NCBI RefSeq assembly: GCF_004360145.1
Contig: NZ_ML178712.1
Location: 124,001-188,000, forward strand
From: Aliiroseovarius marinus
Lineage (GTDB): Bacteria > Pseudomonadota > Alphaproteobacteria > Rhodobacterales > Rhodobacteraceae
Direction: 5' to 3'
DNA: 64,000 nt
Shown: positions 17,714 through 25,520 of the stretch, one piece after another
How positions within the stretch are numbered: the stretch's first letter is position 1
Layout of the letters: each line of letters opens with the position of its first letter
Notes under the pieces: generated by a model
What the model saw: only the letters and a program-made list of their open reading frames with translations
What the model was told of the DNA's origin: nothing
Database searches by the model: none
Made by a program: the position numbers and the translations under genes

Positions 17714-17770
17714 CTTCCTCTTGCCGAAAATACCTCCGCCGGAGGCACCGCCTGTCGCGCCGCGACAGGC
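17714..17770. repeat. Dispersed extragenic palindromic repeat, copy C (diverged)
   Basis: The stretch shares TTCCTCTTGC and AAATACCTC with copy A at 1-21, then diverges into two other palindromes. These are CCTCC-GCC-GGAGG (17733-17745) and GCCTGTCGCG-C-CGCGACAGGC (17750-17770, exact). It lies between the convergent dehydrogenase and tdk genes and could serve as a bidirectional terminator. Confidence 0.6.
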
Positions 17771-17804
17771 CATCAAGCGCGCCGCAGGCGCTCAATTGGT
17801 AAAC

Positions 17805-18383
17805 CTAACCACCCGTCGCCTCGCGCCAGTGGCGACGGCAGAGCGACACATAGGTCTCGTTCCCGCCAATCTGCACCTGATCGCCGTCGGTCAACACACG
17901 CCCCTGATCATCCTGCCGCACCACCATCGTGGCCTTCTTTCCGCAGTGACAAATCGTGCGCACCTCTCGCATTTCGTCGGCCAACGCCAACAGTGCCGCA
18001 GATCCCGGGAACAGATTGCCCTGAAAATCCACCCGCAGCCCATAACACATCACCGGTACGCCCAGATCATCCACCGCACGCGCCAGTTGCCAGACTTGCT
18101 CGCGGCTGAGGAACTGCGCTTCGTCAATGAACACACATGCACACGGACCCTCTGCCTGACGCCGCGCGATCTTGTCATACAGATCCTCGCCCACCCCAAA
18201 GGTGTCCGCGTCCGCGCCGATCCCAATCCGGCTGCCGATCCGCGCCTCACCCGCGCGATTATCGAATTGCGCGGTGATCAGATAGGTCTGCATCCCGCGT
18301 TCGTGATAGTTATAGCTGGCCTGTAGAAGCAGGGTCGATTTCCCCGCGTTCATGGTCGAGTAGTGAAAATAGAGCTTTGCCAT
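17805..18383 (-). CDS. tdk: Thymidine kinase
   Basis: Type II thymidine kinase (192 residues), which phosphorylates thymidine in the salvage pathway. It has the P-loop in YSTMNAGKSTLL, the Walker-B-like VFIDEAQFL and the DFQGNLFPGS lasso-region segment. The zinc ligands are CHCGKKA and CRRHW near the C-terminus. The length is usual for the family. It is a single gene, convergent with the dehydrogenase and divergent from the small regulator gene at 18750. Confidence 0.97.
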   Translation of the reverse strand: MAKLYFHYSTMNAGKSTLLLQASYNYHERGMQTYLITAQFDNRAGEARIGSRIGIGADADTFGVGEDLYDKIARRQAEGPCACVFIDEAQFLSREQVWQLARAVDDLGVPVMCYGLRVDFQGNLFPGSAALLALADEMREVRTICHCGKKATMVVRQDDQGRVLTDGDQVQIGGNETYVSLCRRHWREATGG

Positions 18384-18718
18384 ACCCCTGAATTACGCGG
18401 CCTGCACAGACGGTTCAACCCGTCTCGGGCGTGCCGAAAAGGAGAAAGCGGATGCGCACACAAATCAGGTCGATGGGCAAAGCCCGGGGATGGAAATGAC
18501 CGTTGCACTGGGAAAACAATTGCATCCCGCTTTCTCGTGCGGGCCTCGCCCACACCCCCACAGCACACTGACCGCAGGGCCTTTCTTTCCAACGCAGGTC
18601 GCGCCGGGCACTTGTCACGAAAACTCTCTCACTCGCAAACAGCAAAAAAGAACTCGGTACACCTTTGAAATAAGCCATTCCATTATAGTGAAAATAATGG
18701 GAAAAGAGGTGTGGAATT
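18384..18718. other. Intergenic region without a supported gene
   Basis: About 335 bases between tdk and the regulator gene. Small inverted repeats are visible: AGACGG-TTCAAC-CCGTCT near 18408 and CCCGC/GCGGG around 18526-18543. A 14-codon frame at 18450 follows an AAGGAG but shows no further support. The last 60 bases are AT-rich (TTGAAA at 18665, TATAGT at 18684) and probably hold the promoter of the downstream gene, although the spacing is not canonical. Confidence 0.4.
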
Positions 18719-18736
18719 CCCCACACGCATGTGGGG
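18719..18736. promoter_or_regulatory. Palindrome overlapping the 5' region of the CII-like gene
   Basis: CCCCACA-CGCA-TGTGGGG, a perfect 7-bp dyad with a 4-base centre, ends 13 bases before the ATG at 18750. It could be an operator, perhaps autoregulatory, or an mRNA hairpin just upstream of the ribosome-binding site. AT-rich promoter-like sequence lies directly upstream. Confidence 0.45.
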
Positions 18737-18749
18737 ACGACAAGGGAAT

Positions 18750-19223
18750 ATGAGTATGGCTGGTGTTGGAAGCTATCTGAAAAAACATACAGAGGCCCTG
18801 GTGAAGGACGTCGGGCTGGAAGCAGCCTGTTCTGCGACGGGTAAATCCAAGGCCACTTTGGGACGTTACTATTCCGATAGCGAAGAACACGCCGACCGCT
18901 TCATGCCCATCGATGCCGTCGCCGCGCTGGAAGAAGCCGCGCGTTATCCGCATGTCACCAGCGCACTGGCCGAGCTTCAGGGGATCACCATCTCTTACGA
19001 TTCCGAGCGCAAGAACTCGACCGAAGGTGGGGTGAATAGCGACGTAATTGCCCTGTCACAGCGGTTCGCCATGCTGATGGCTGAATACCAGCAGTCCATC
19101 GAAGACGGCATCATTACGATCAACGAAGCCAAGCGCCTTCTGCGCGAGACGCTGGCGCTTCAGCATGTGCTGATCGACATGAAGCTGCATCTGGAAGAAG
19201 AGGCTGGGAACGGCCAAGCCTAA
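18750..19223 (+). CDS. Small helical protein, possibly a CII-like DNA-binding regulator
   Basis: A 157-residue all-helical protein. The N-terminal part (SYLKKHTEALVKDVGLEAACSATGKSKATLGRYY) has the look of a helix-turn-helix. The next part, FMPIDAVAALEEAARYPHVTSALAEL, resembles the layout of P2-type phage CII regulators (select profile, then a cell-fate helix). The C-terminal half is a long amphipathic helix (SQRFAMLMAEYQQSIEDGIITINEAKRLL), likely for oligomerisation. The ATG at 18750 is chosen with AAGGGA just upstream. A longer frame would translate through the palindrome. There are no phage genes around, so this looks like a domesticated chromosomal regulator; DNA binding is inferred only. 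Confidence 0.6.
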   Translation: MSMAGVGSYLKKHTEALVKDVGLEAACSATGKSKATLGRYYSDSEEHADRFMPIDAVAALEEAARYPHVTSALAELQGITISYDSERKNSTEGGVNSDVIALSQRFAMLMAEYQQSIEDGIITINEAKRLLRETLALQHVLIDMKLHLEEEAGNGQA

Positions 19224-19237
19224 TTACGTCTGCCTGA

Positions 19238-19591
19238 TCATCCGAACAGGATTACTGCCCACGCAACGCCACAGGCAATCGCCGTCAGCGCGACAAAGGC
19301 GCTGGCCGTATCCTTGGCCTCGCGCGCAAGGTCGTGTTGTTCGCGGGTGACCAGATCCACGGTGCGTTCAATCGCGGTGTTGATCAGCTCGGAGGCGACG
19401 ACCAGCACACTCAGCGCCAGAAGCAGCGCGGTTTCCCCGCGGGTCAAATCCATCCACAGTGCCGCAGCACAGGAAATCACACAGGCGATAGCCCACTGCC
19501 ACAACGACGCCTCGGTTCGCCACGCGGCGCGCCACCCGGCCCAAGACCAGATGCATCTTTGCCAGAATCGACGCAGGAAAGCCTTCAGCAT
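19238..19591 (-). CDS. dgkA: Diacylglycerol kinase
   Basis: Small integral-membrane kinase (117 residues) that phosphorylates diacylglycerol to phosphatidate in phospholipid recycling. The DgkA signature is visible in ASELINTAIERTVDLV with the catalytic Glu, followed by AREAKDTASAFV. Three membrane helices fit (around residues 30-48, 53-70 and 97-115). The start overlaps the stop of the upstream IMPACT-family gene by 7 bases. The N-terminus is rich in Arg/Trp, usual for the cytosolic side. Confidence 0.93.
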   Translation of the reverse strand: MLKAFLRRFWQRCIWSWAGWRAAWRTEASLWQWAIACVISCAAALWMDLTRGETALLLALSVLVVASELINTAIERTVDLVTREQHDLAREAKDTASAFVALTAIACGVAWAVILFG

Positions 19592-19971
19592 GCGTCCCCC
19601 TTCAGCGTTGCATTCTCTAGATAATGTTGCACCGCGTCCTGCACCCGGCGATAGCGATCTCCGCCCAGCTTGGTGCCGCCGAACCAGCGGGTCACCACGA
19701 TGATATGGCCCGTGACGCCCTCGCGCTCCAGCATCCGAAGAATGACCATGCCCGCGCCCGCCTCGCCATCGTCACCTTTCGTACCACCCTCGTCGGGCAG
19801 GATCGCCGCCCAGGTGTTGTGCGTGGCCTTGGCATAGCGTTTGTCGCGGGTCAGGGTTTTCAAAAACGCCTTCACATCCGCGCGGCTGCTCACCGGCCCG
19901 CCCGAGACCGCGTATTTCGATCCTCGGTCGGTCAGAAACCCGCTGAATTGCTGCATATCTGTCTTGCCCAT
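19585..19971 (-). CDS. IMPACT/YigZ N-terminal-domain protein
   Basis: A 128-residue protein made only of the UPF0029 (IMPACT) N-terminal domain. It includes KATHNTWAAILP, then DDGEAGAGMVILRMLE and the core VVTRWFGGTKLGGDRYRRV. E. coli YigZ and most homologues (about 200 residues) carry a second C-terminal domain that is absent here. The family is linked to translation control in eukaryotes; the bacterial role is unclear. The start at 19971 (MGKTDMQQF) is preferred because the longer frame adds a non-conserved basic stretch. It is translationally coupled to dgkA and divergent from the 83-residue gene. Confidence 0.82.
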   Translation of the reverse strand: MGKTDMQQFSGFLTDRGSKYAVSGGPVSSRADVKAFLKTLTRDKRYAKATHNTWAAILPDEGGTKGDDGEAGAGMVILRMLEREGVTGHIIVVTRWFGGTKLGGDRYRRVQDAVQHYLENATLKGDAC

Positions 19972-20048
19972 AGGTAATGTATAGCCGCGGCGCCAACGCT
20001 TCGCCAGATCACTCTGGCCTTTGCCGCCCAAGCGGATAGACTTGGATC

Positions 20049-20300
20049 ATGTTTACCATCGAACACGAATTTGACTCGACCGTCGTCACTCTGGTGGATG
20101 AGGGCGAGGATACCGAAGCCCCGCACTTGAACGAAGATGTGGTCATCAATGCCTTTGCTGGATGTGTGACGCTAGAGCAATGGGATCCGCGCACCGATCA
20201 GGTGCATAAGATCACCTTGTCGCCTGCGCAATTGCGCGACTTGACTGCCGCACTGAACCTGCCCGAAGGGATTTATCGGTCCGAGATCAAGCGCGGCTAA
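20049..20300 (+). CDS. Small conserved-looking hypothetical protein
   Basis: An 83-residue acidic protein with no signal or membrane segment and no motif I recognise. It has an alternating strand pattern ([19 protein letters not shown], then [20 protein letters not shown]). The base composition is like its neighbours and the frame is open from a start 77 bases from the divergent IMPACT gene. The 3' end overlaps the end of glpK: by 14 bases if glpK ended at its ancestral stop, by 129 bases in the present frameshifted form. Function unknown. Confidence 0.6.
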   Translation: MFTIEHEFDSTVVTLVDEGEDTEAPHLNEDVVINAFAGCVTLEQWDPRTDQVHKITLSPAQLRDLTAALNLPEGIYRSEIKRG

Positions 20301-21752
20301 GCGTCCGTGCCACCGCATCTTTCCAGCCCGCATAGCGGCGGGTGCGGTGTCGTTGTCCATCTGCGGCGCAAAGCTGCGCTCCAGCGCCCAAGTCTCGGCA
20401 AATCCGGCTTGATCGGGATAGATCCCGGCCTTCATGCCCGCAAGCCACGCCGCGCCCAGCGCGGTGGTCTCCAGAACCGTCGGGCGATCCACGGCGGCCT
20501 CATTGATGTCGGCCAGAAACTGCATCGCCCAGTCCGATGCCGCCATCCCGCCATCAACGCGCAGCACCGTGTCCCCGGCATCGCCCATATCGGCCTGCAT
20601 CGCCTCAAGCAGGTCGCGGGTTTGGAAGCCCACGGCCTCGAGCGCCGCACGGGCGAATTCCTTGGGGCCAGACCCACGGGTCAGACCGAACACCGCACCG
20701 CGACACTCTGCATCCCAGTAGGGCGCACCCATGCCGGTGAAGGCGGGGACAAGGATGACCTCTTGCGCGGGATCGGCAGCATCGGCAAGCGCAGTCGTCT
20801 CGGCCGCGTTGTCGATGATCCCCATCCCATCGCGCAACCACTGCACCGCAGCCCCTGCGATGAAGATCGAGCCCTCAAGCGCGTAGGTCGGTTTGCCGTC
20901 CAGCTGGTAGGCAATCGTAGTCAGCAGTCGGTTCGTTGACGCCACCGGCGCGTCGCCGGTGTTCAGCAGCGCAAAACACCCGGTGCCATAGGTAGACTTC
21001 AGCATCCCCGGCTGAAAACAGGCCTGCCCGATGGTTGCCGCTTGCTGGTCGCCTGCGACGCCCAGAATGGGCACCGGCGCGCCTAAAAGGTCGGTTACGC
21101 CAAACTGGGACGCACAATCGCGCACCTCGGGCAGCATGCCCATCGGGATGTTCAAAAGCGCGCAGATATCCGCATCCCACGCCCCGCGCTTGATGTCGTA
21201 GAGCATCGTGCGCGCAGCATTGGTAGCGTCAGTCACATGTGACGCGCCGTCGGTCAGCCGCCAGATCAGAAAGGTATCCACAGTGCCAAAGGCCAGCTCT
21301 CCGGCTTCCGCCTTCGCCCGCGCGCCGTCCACATTGTCCAAGATCCACGCCAGCTTCGTGGCCGAGAAATACGGGTCCAGCAAAAGCCCCGTCCGGTCCG
21401 TCACCAGCGCTTCATGCCCGGCGGCTTTCAGATCGGCGCAGGTTTCAGCGGTCCGGCGATCCTGCCAGACAATCGCGTTATAGATCGGCGCCCCGGAGAC
21501 CCGGTCCCAGACCAACGTCGTTTCCCGTTGGTTGGTGATGCCAATGGCCGTGATCTGTTGCCCTTCGGCGGCCTCAAGACAGGTCGCACAGACGCTTTCC
21601 CAGATTTCTTCCGGGTCATGCTCGACCCAGCCCGAGGCCGGGAAATGCTGGGTGAACTCTTTCTGCGCCACGGTGGTTGGTCGCATATCCCCATCAAACA
21701 GGATCGCGCGCGAAGATGTGGTGCCCTGATCAATGGCAAGAATATGTGTCAT
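20172..21752 (-). CDS. glpK: Glycerol kinase with a frameshifted C-terminus
   Basis: FGGY-family kinase that phosphorylates glycerol to glycerol-3-phosphate. The start at 21752 ([18 protein letters not shown]) has GGGAGG 5 bases upstream. Conserved blocks are the DQGTTSSR phosphate loop, [23 protein letters not shown] and [10 protein letters not shown]...FGLTRG. The body is complete to about residue 470. There the reading frame leaves the family: the expected final helix ([13 protein letters not shown], compare E. coli RYAGWKKAVKRA) is encoded in another frame, ending at 20287. In the present frame the protein gains some 50 unrelated residues and stops at 20172. A single missing base near 20335-20343 (GC-rich) explains it. 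It may be a sequencing error or a real mutation. No glpF or glpD is adjacent. Confidence 0.9.
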   Translation of the reverse strand: MTHILAIDQGTTSSRAILFDGDMRPTTVAQKEFTQHFPASGWVEHDPEEIWESVCATCLEAAEGQQITAIGITNQRETTLVWDRVSGAPIYNAIVWQDRRTAETCADLKAAGHEALVTDRTGLLLDPYFSATKLAWILDNVDGARAKAEAGELAFGTVDTFLIWRLTDGASHVTDATNAARTMLYDIKRGAWDADICALLNIPMGMLPEVRDCASQFGVTDLLGAPVPILGVAGDQQAATIGQACFQPGMLKSTYGTGCFALLNTGDAPVASTNRLLTTIAYQLDGKPTYALEGSIFIAGAAVQWLRDGMGIIDNAAETTALADAADPAQEVILVPAFTGMGAPYWDAECRGAVFGLTRGSGPKEFARAALEAVGFQTRDLLEAMQADMGDAGDTVLRVDGGMAASDWAMQFLADINEAAVDRPTVLETTALGAAWLAGMKAGIYPDQAGFAETWALERSFAPQMDNDTAPAAMRAGKMRWHGRLAALDLGPINPFGQVQCGSQVAQLRRRQGDLMHLIGARIPLL

Positions 21753-21989
21753 GCTGGCCTCCCGGTCGGTTTGGAAGATACCGCTAACATCCCGGCGCGT
21801 GTGTGTCACGCCTCATTGGCTTGTCGAGCGGGTCAGTTGCTCATAATTCCAACAACGTTAGAAGTGAGACACCGGACCGAACACCTGATCGAATCTGAAA
21901 GGGCAATGAACCCGGGGAAGGTGTTGCCTCATGCACTTCCCTTGGCTCATAGTTCCATTGACAACTTCATGACAAGGTGAATTTAGCGC

Positions 21990-23567
21990 ATGAACCCCGT
22001 GGCAATTCTGCTTCTTGCGATCGTCGTGATGCTCTATGGAGCCTATCCCACCCTGATCGCATTTATTCCACAAGGTGCTGTCTCTACAGCTCAGTTTTTA
22101 ACTATTGCGCTTGGAGTTGCGACGCTTGTGCCCTCGATGCTGCTTGTCAGCGTTATCATGTTGGGTTTGTTTGCAGGCACGTCAAATCGCGTTACCTTCA
22201 AGCTTCTTCTGACCACCCTGAATGGAAAAATGTTTCGGACAGGCGTTCTGAACGCCGTCGGAAACACAGGCGCTTTCGGTTGCCTATTTTTTGCTATTCA
22301 AGGTGGTGCTGCCGTCGAAGCTTCGGTTTTGTATGAACTGTTCGCGACTTTCTATTTGATCGCGACGATGGTTTTCGGGGCGCGGATTGCAGCCTCAGAT
22401 CCAACCGACCCTCGTAAATTCAACCAGATGCAAAGCTCCAGAACCACTGTCTTGTTCTTCACGATTGGTGCCGCTGGTGTGATCCTGTTGGGAACTTCGC
22501 GTCATATCGAAGCCATTCGGCAAACCGGTGAAGTCGCTGCCAACTTGAGCCCGTGGATCTTTGTCGCAGCAATTTGTTCTCCACTTTTGATGGCTATGTC
22601 GACTTGGTTCAACACCGGCAACGGCCACTATATCAAAACTCAATTGACTGATCGTGTCCGAAGTGAATACGGGCTTCCAAGTCGTTCTCATCACCGCACC
22701 AGCGAACGTGTCATCAGTGCGTTAACGGCAAGCATACTTGTGCGTGGGATGTCTACGATCGGCGTAGGGATGTATTGGCTTACGCTCGGTCCGTCAGAAG
22801 TGGCGAGCTTCTCGCCTGATCAGTCTGCCTCACCCTTGCTTTTCGTTGTGCTTTGCGGCGTCGCGATGGGTTTCGGAGGGGCACTTAGCACCATAACCAA
22901 CAACTTGGTGAACAGCTCGAATGTGAATTTGATGCTGTACTTCGAACCCTTCATCGCTGTCTTGCTTTTGAATTATTTCGGATTTGTCGAGGGTACACAC
23001 AGCATGGTGTTCTATGGTGCGATGCTGGTTCTTACCGCAAACTTCATCCTGACGGCCCCGGTTCCGATGAGTACGGCATTTCGCGGAGCGATGCTGATGT
23101 TTTGCGTCGCTACGCTCATTGTCCTTGTGGTGCCTTTCCACATGACCAAACCCGACACAGGGTTGGTAGGAACAATACTTGGACTTTTCGGCTTGATTGC
23201 AGCCTTTGTCACCGATCGCTTAATCCGTACTGAAGAAAGCCGACTGACCGTCCACAGGTCAAACACACGCGACTATGGTTCTATCGATGCACACAATCGA
23301 CAGACGATCTTTGTCCTATGGATCCTAGGGTTAGGCGCTTTGGTATTGGTGCTCGGATTTAGGCCTGAAATGTCCAAGCAGTATGACTTCTTTGCCGTCA
23401 CAATCTCGGTTGCGATCGCGTATCTGGGAATTATGCCGATCGACCTGATTACGCGTGTAACCGAAACCGATCGCAAAGCGGCGAAGAGTTATTGGTCGAT
23501 GACCGCTTCGGCGTTGTTCATACTGGGGCTGTTCATCTTGCTATTGCTTGCTTTGTCAGCCCGGTGA
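21990..23567 (+). CDS. AT-rich polytopic membrane protein, possibly DMT/EamA-related
   Basis: A 525-residue integral-membrane protein with roughly 13-15 predicted helices. It starts with a signal-anchor-like helix (NPVAILLLAIVVMLYGAYPTL) and ends with LFILGLFILLLLALSAR. The first half has the feel of a drug/metabolite-transporter fold (GNTGAFGCLFFAIQGGAAVEASVLYEL; later MGFGGALSTITNNLVNSSNVNLMLYFEPF), but I cannot assign a family firmly. A cytosolic loop of charged residues follows TMs near residue 415. Base composition is visibly AT-richer (about 50% GC) and less biased at third codon positions than in its neighbours, suggesting recent acquisition. Its stop abuts that of gshA directly. Function unknown. 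Confidence 0.75.
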   Translation: MNPVAILLLAIVVMLYGAYPTLIAFIPQGAVSTAQFLTIALGVATLVPSMLLVSVIMLGLFAGTSNRVTFKLLLTTLNGKMFRTGVLNAVGNTGAFGCLFFAIQGGAAVEASVLYELFATFYLIATMVFGARIAASDPTDPRKFNQMQSSRTTVLFFTIGAAGVILLGTSRHIEAIRQTGEVAANLSPWIFVAAICSPLLMAMSTWFNTGNGHYIKTQLTDRVRSEYGLPSRSHHRTSERVISALTASILVRGMSTIGVGMYWLTLGPSEVASFSPDQSASPLLFVVLCGVAMGFGGALSTITNNLVNSSNVNLMLYFEPFIAVLLLNYFGFVEGTHSMVFYGAMLVLTANFILTAPVPMSTAFRGAMLMFCVATLIVLVVPFHMTKPDTGLVGTILGLFGLIAAFVTDRLIRTEESRLTVHRSNTRDYGSIDAHNRQTIFVLWILGLGALVLVLGFRPEMSKQYDFFAVTISVAIAYLGIMPIDLITRVTETDRKAAKSYWSMTASALFILGLFILLLLALSAR

Positions 23568-24938
23568 TCAGTAACTATACTCCGCATAAATCCGGCTGAG
23601 ATCCCCATCCCATTCGCCGTGATACTTGCCCAGAAGTTCACAGGCGGGCGAGCGGCCTTCTTCGACGCTTTCTTGCAGCGCGTTCAGGAAGTGGGTCTCG
23701 TCGGGTACCATGCCGCCGCTGCCCACACGGGCGCGGGCTTTCAGGCCGGTTTCGGCGATTTTCACCACGTCACGAGCAAGGTCGATCATGCGGATGCCAT
23801 TCACCTCGGCTTGCAGACCCTCGACGGATGCCGCGACGCGCAGCGCCTCGCGGGTTTCTGCGTCCCAGCCTTTGGCCAGATCCCATGCCGCATCAAGGCT
23901 GGATTGGTCGTACATCAGGCCAACCCACAGAGCGGGCAGCGCGCAGAGGCGACGCCACGGGCCGCCATCGGCGCCGCGCATTTCCATATATTGTTTGATC
24001 CGTGCCTCGGGGAAGATCGTGGTCAGGTGATCGGCCCAGTCGCTCAGCGTCGGCGTCTCGCCCGGCAGTGCAGGCAGTTTGCCCTGCATGAAGTCGCGGA
24101 AAGATTGGCCCAGCGCGTCGATATATTCGCCATCGCGATAGACGAAATACATCGGCACATCGAGCGCATATTGCACGTAGCGCTCGAACCCCATACCGTC
24201 TTCAAACACAAACGGCAGCATCCCGGTGCGCGCGCCATCCAGATCGCGCCAGATGCGCGAACGCCACGACTTGTGCCCGTTGGGTTTGCCTTCAAAGAAG
24301 GGCGAGTTCGCAAAGAGCGCCGTCGCCACCGGCTGCAGCGCCAGCGCCACGCGGAACTTCTGGACCATGTCAGCTTCGTCCGCGAAGTCGAGATTCACCT
24401 GCACGGTGCAGGTCCGGTACATCATCTGTTTGCCGTGCGTGCCGACCTTGTCCATATAGTCGGTCATCAGCTTATACCGCCCCTTGGGCATTACCGGCAT
24501 TTGCTCGTGCGTCCACTCGGGCGCCGCACCCAGACCTATGAAACGCGCACCGATTTCGTCCGCGATCTCGTGCACTTCACGCAGGTGTTCGTTCACCTCG
24601 TCACAGGTCTGGTGGATGTTGTCCAACGGCGCGCCGGACAGTTCGAACTGCCCACCGGGTTCCAACGAGATGTTCGCGCCCTCGCGCTTCAACCCGATCA
24701 GGTTGCCTGCCTCGCGCACCTCGGTCCAGTTATAGCGGTCGCGCAGACCTTCCAGCATTTTCAGGATCGAGCGATCGCCGTCATAGGGCAGCGGCTTTAG
24801 CGTGTCCTTGCAATAGCCGAACTTCTCGTGCTCGGTGCCGATCTTCCAAGTCTCGCGCGGTTTACAGCCGTCTTCCAGGAACTGGGCCAGCTGATCGTGA
24901 TGGGTGATCGGACCACCACCGGACTGAGGAATGGACAT
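23568..24938 (-). CDS. gshA: Glutamate-cysteine ligase
   Basis: First enzyme of glutathione synthesis, of the plant/alphaproteobacterial type (456 residues). The N-terminal WKIGTEHEKFGY, ISLEPGGQFELSGAP and the MMYRTCTVQVNLDF blocks form the ATP/glutamate site. Further family segments are ANSPFFEGKPNGHKSWRS and the C-terminal YAEYSY end. In Rhodobacteraceae this gene usually follows rsmE. Here the order is kept but two small genes lie between. The 63-base gap upstream may hold its own ribosome-binding region (GGAGCC before the ATG). It is convergent with the AT-rich membrane gene with zero spacing. Confidence 0.95.
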   Translation of the reverse strand: MSIPQSGGGPITHHDQLAQFLEDGCKPRETWKIGTEHEKFGYCKDTLKPLPYDGDRSILKMLEGLRDRYNWTEVREAGNLIGLKREGANISLEPGGQFELSGAPLDNIHQTCDEVNEHLREVHEIADEIGARFIGLGAAPEWTHEQMPVMPKGRYKLMTDYMDKVGTHGKQMMYRTCTVQVNLDFADEADMVQKFRVALALQPVATALFANSPFFEGKPNGHKSWRSRIWRDLDGARTGMLPFVFEDGMGFERYVQYALDVPMYFVYRDGEYIDALGQSFRDFMQGKLPALPGETPTLSDWADHLTTIFPEARIKQYMEMRGADGGPWRRLCALPALWVGLMYDQSSLDAAWDLAKGWDAETREALRVAASVEGLQAEVNGIRMIDLARDVVKIAETGLKARARVGSGGMVPDETHFLNALQESVEEGRSPACELLGKYHGEWDGDLSRIYAEYSY

Positions 24939-25001
24939 GTTCGGCTCCTGTTGAATACGCCCTTTTGGGGGCTCCAGTCGTGGGGCAAGCGGCGGCCAGT
25001 G

Positions 25002-25520
25002 TCAATGCAGCTTTGCGACGCCGCGCGTCCATATCACGACAGTGTCATTGGGGGGCGTAGTGGGGGGCGTGTTCACCGCCCGGATCGCGGCGTCGATATT
25101 GGCGCCAGACAGCGCGGTCAGCGCGTCAAAGATCGCCTCGGCCCCTTCGGCGCGGGCGGGGATCGTCAGGACGGCGCCCAACTGCTGAAACCGCCAAACC
25201 GGAAGCCCCGCCAAATCGCGCCCAATCTCGATCCGCACCACATCGTCAAGCGAAGCAAAGCCGCCCCCGACCGGCGCCAGATATGTCACTTGGCGTTCGT
25301 CAATCTGCACCACGCCAACACCCCCATGGGCCGAGCGAATACGCGCACGGCGCAGGCCGGACCACAGGATCACCGCGCCGAACGCCGCCAAGGCCAGCCC
25401 CATCCATGTGATCAGTCCCAGCGAGCCCCATGCCCACCAGAGACCGAGAAGGACGACGGCGGCACCAATCAAGGCTTCGCGATAGCGGTGGATTTGGGAT
25501 TTCAACTCTGGCCGGATCAT
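25002..25520 (-). CDS. Small two-helix membrane protein, unknown family
   Basis: A 172-residue protein with two adjacent membrane helices (ALIGAAVVLLGLWWAWGSLGL and MGLALAAFGAVILWSGL, residues about 16-55). A soluble C-terminal domain of about 110 residues has strand-rich sequence (GVGVVQIDERQVTYLAPVGGGFASLDDVVRIEI). The layout resembles small membrane-anchored PH-like domains, but that is only an impression. It is coupled by an ATGA overlap to the 304-residue gene upstream and lies 63 bases before gshA, so it is part of the rsmE-gshA transcription unit. Function unknown. Confidence 0.75.
   Translation of the reverse strand: MIRPELKSQIHRYREALIGAAVVLLGLWWAWGSLGLITWMGLALAAFGAVILWSGLRRARIRSAHGGVGVVQIDERQVTYLAPVGGGFASLDDVVRIEIGRDLAGLPVWRFQQLGAVLTIPARAEGAEAIFDALTALSGANIDAAIRAVNTPPTTPPNDTVVIWTRGVAKLH

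Noticed and set aside
18450-18494. 14-codon ORF behind an AAGGAG in the tdk spacer
   Set aside because: Very short, no conserved pattern and no further signals; the Shine-Dalgarno match can be chance.
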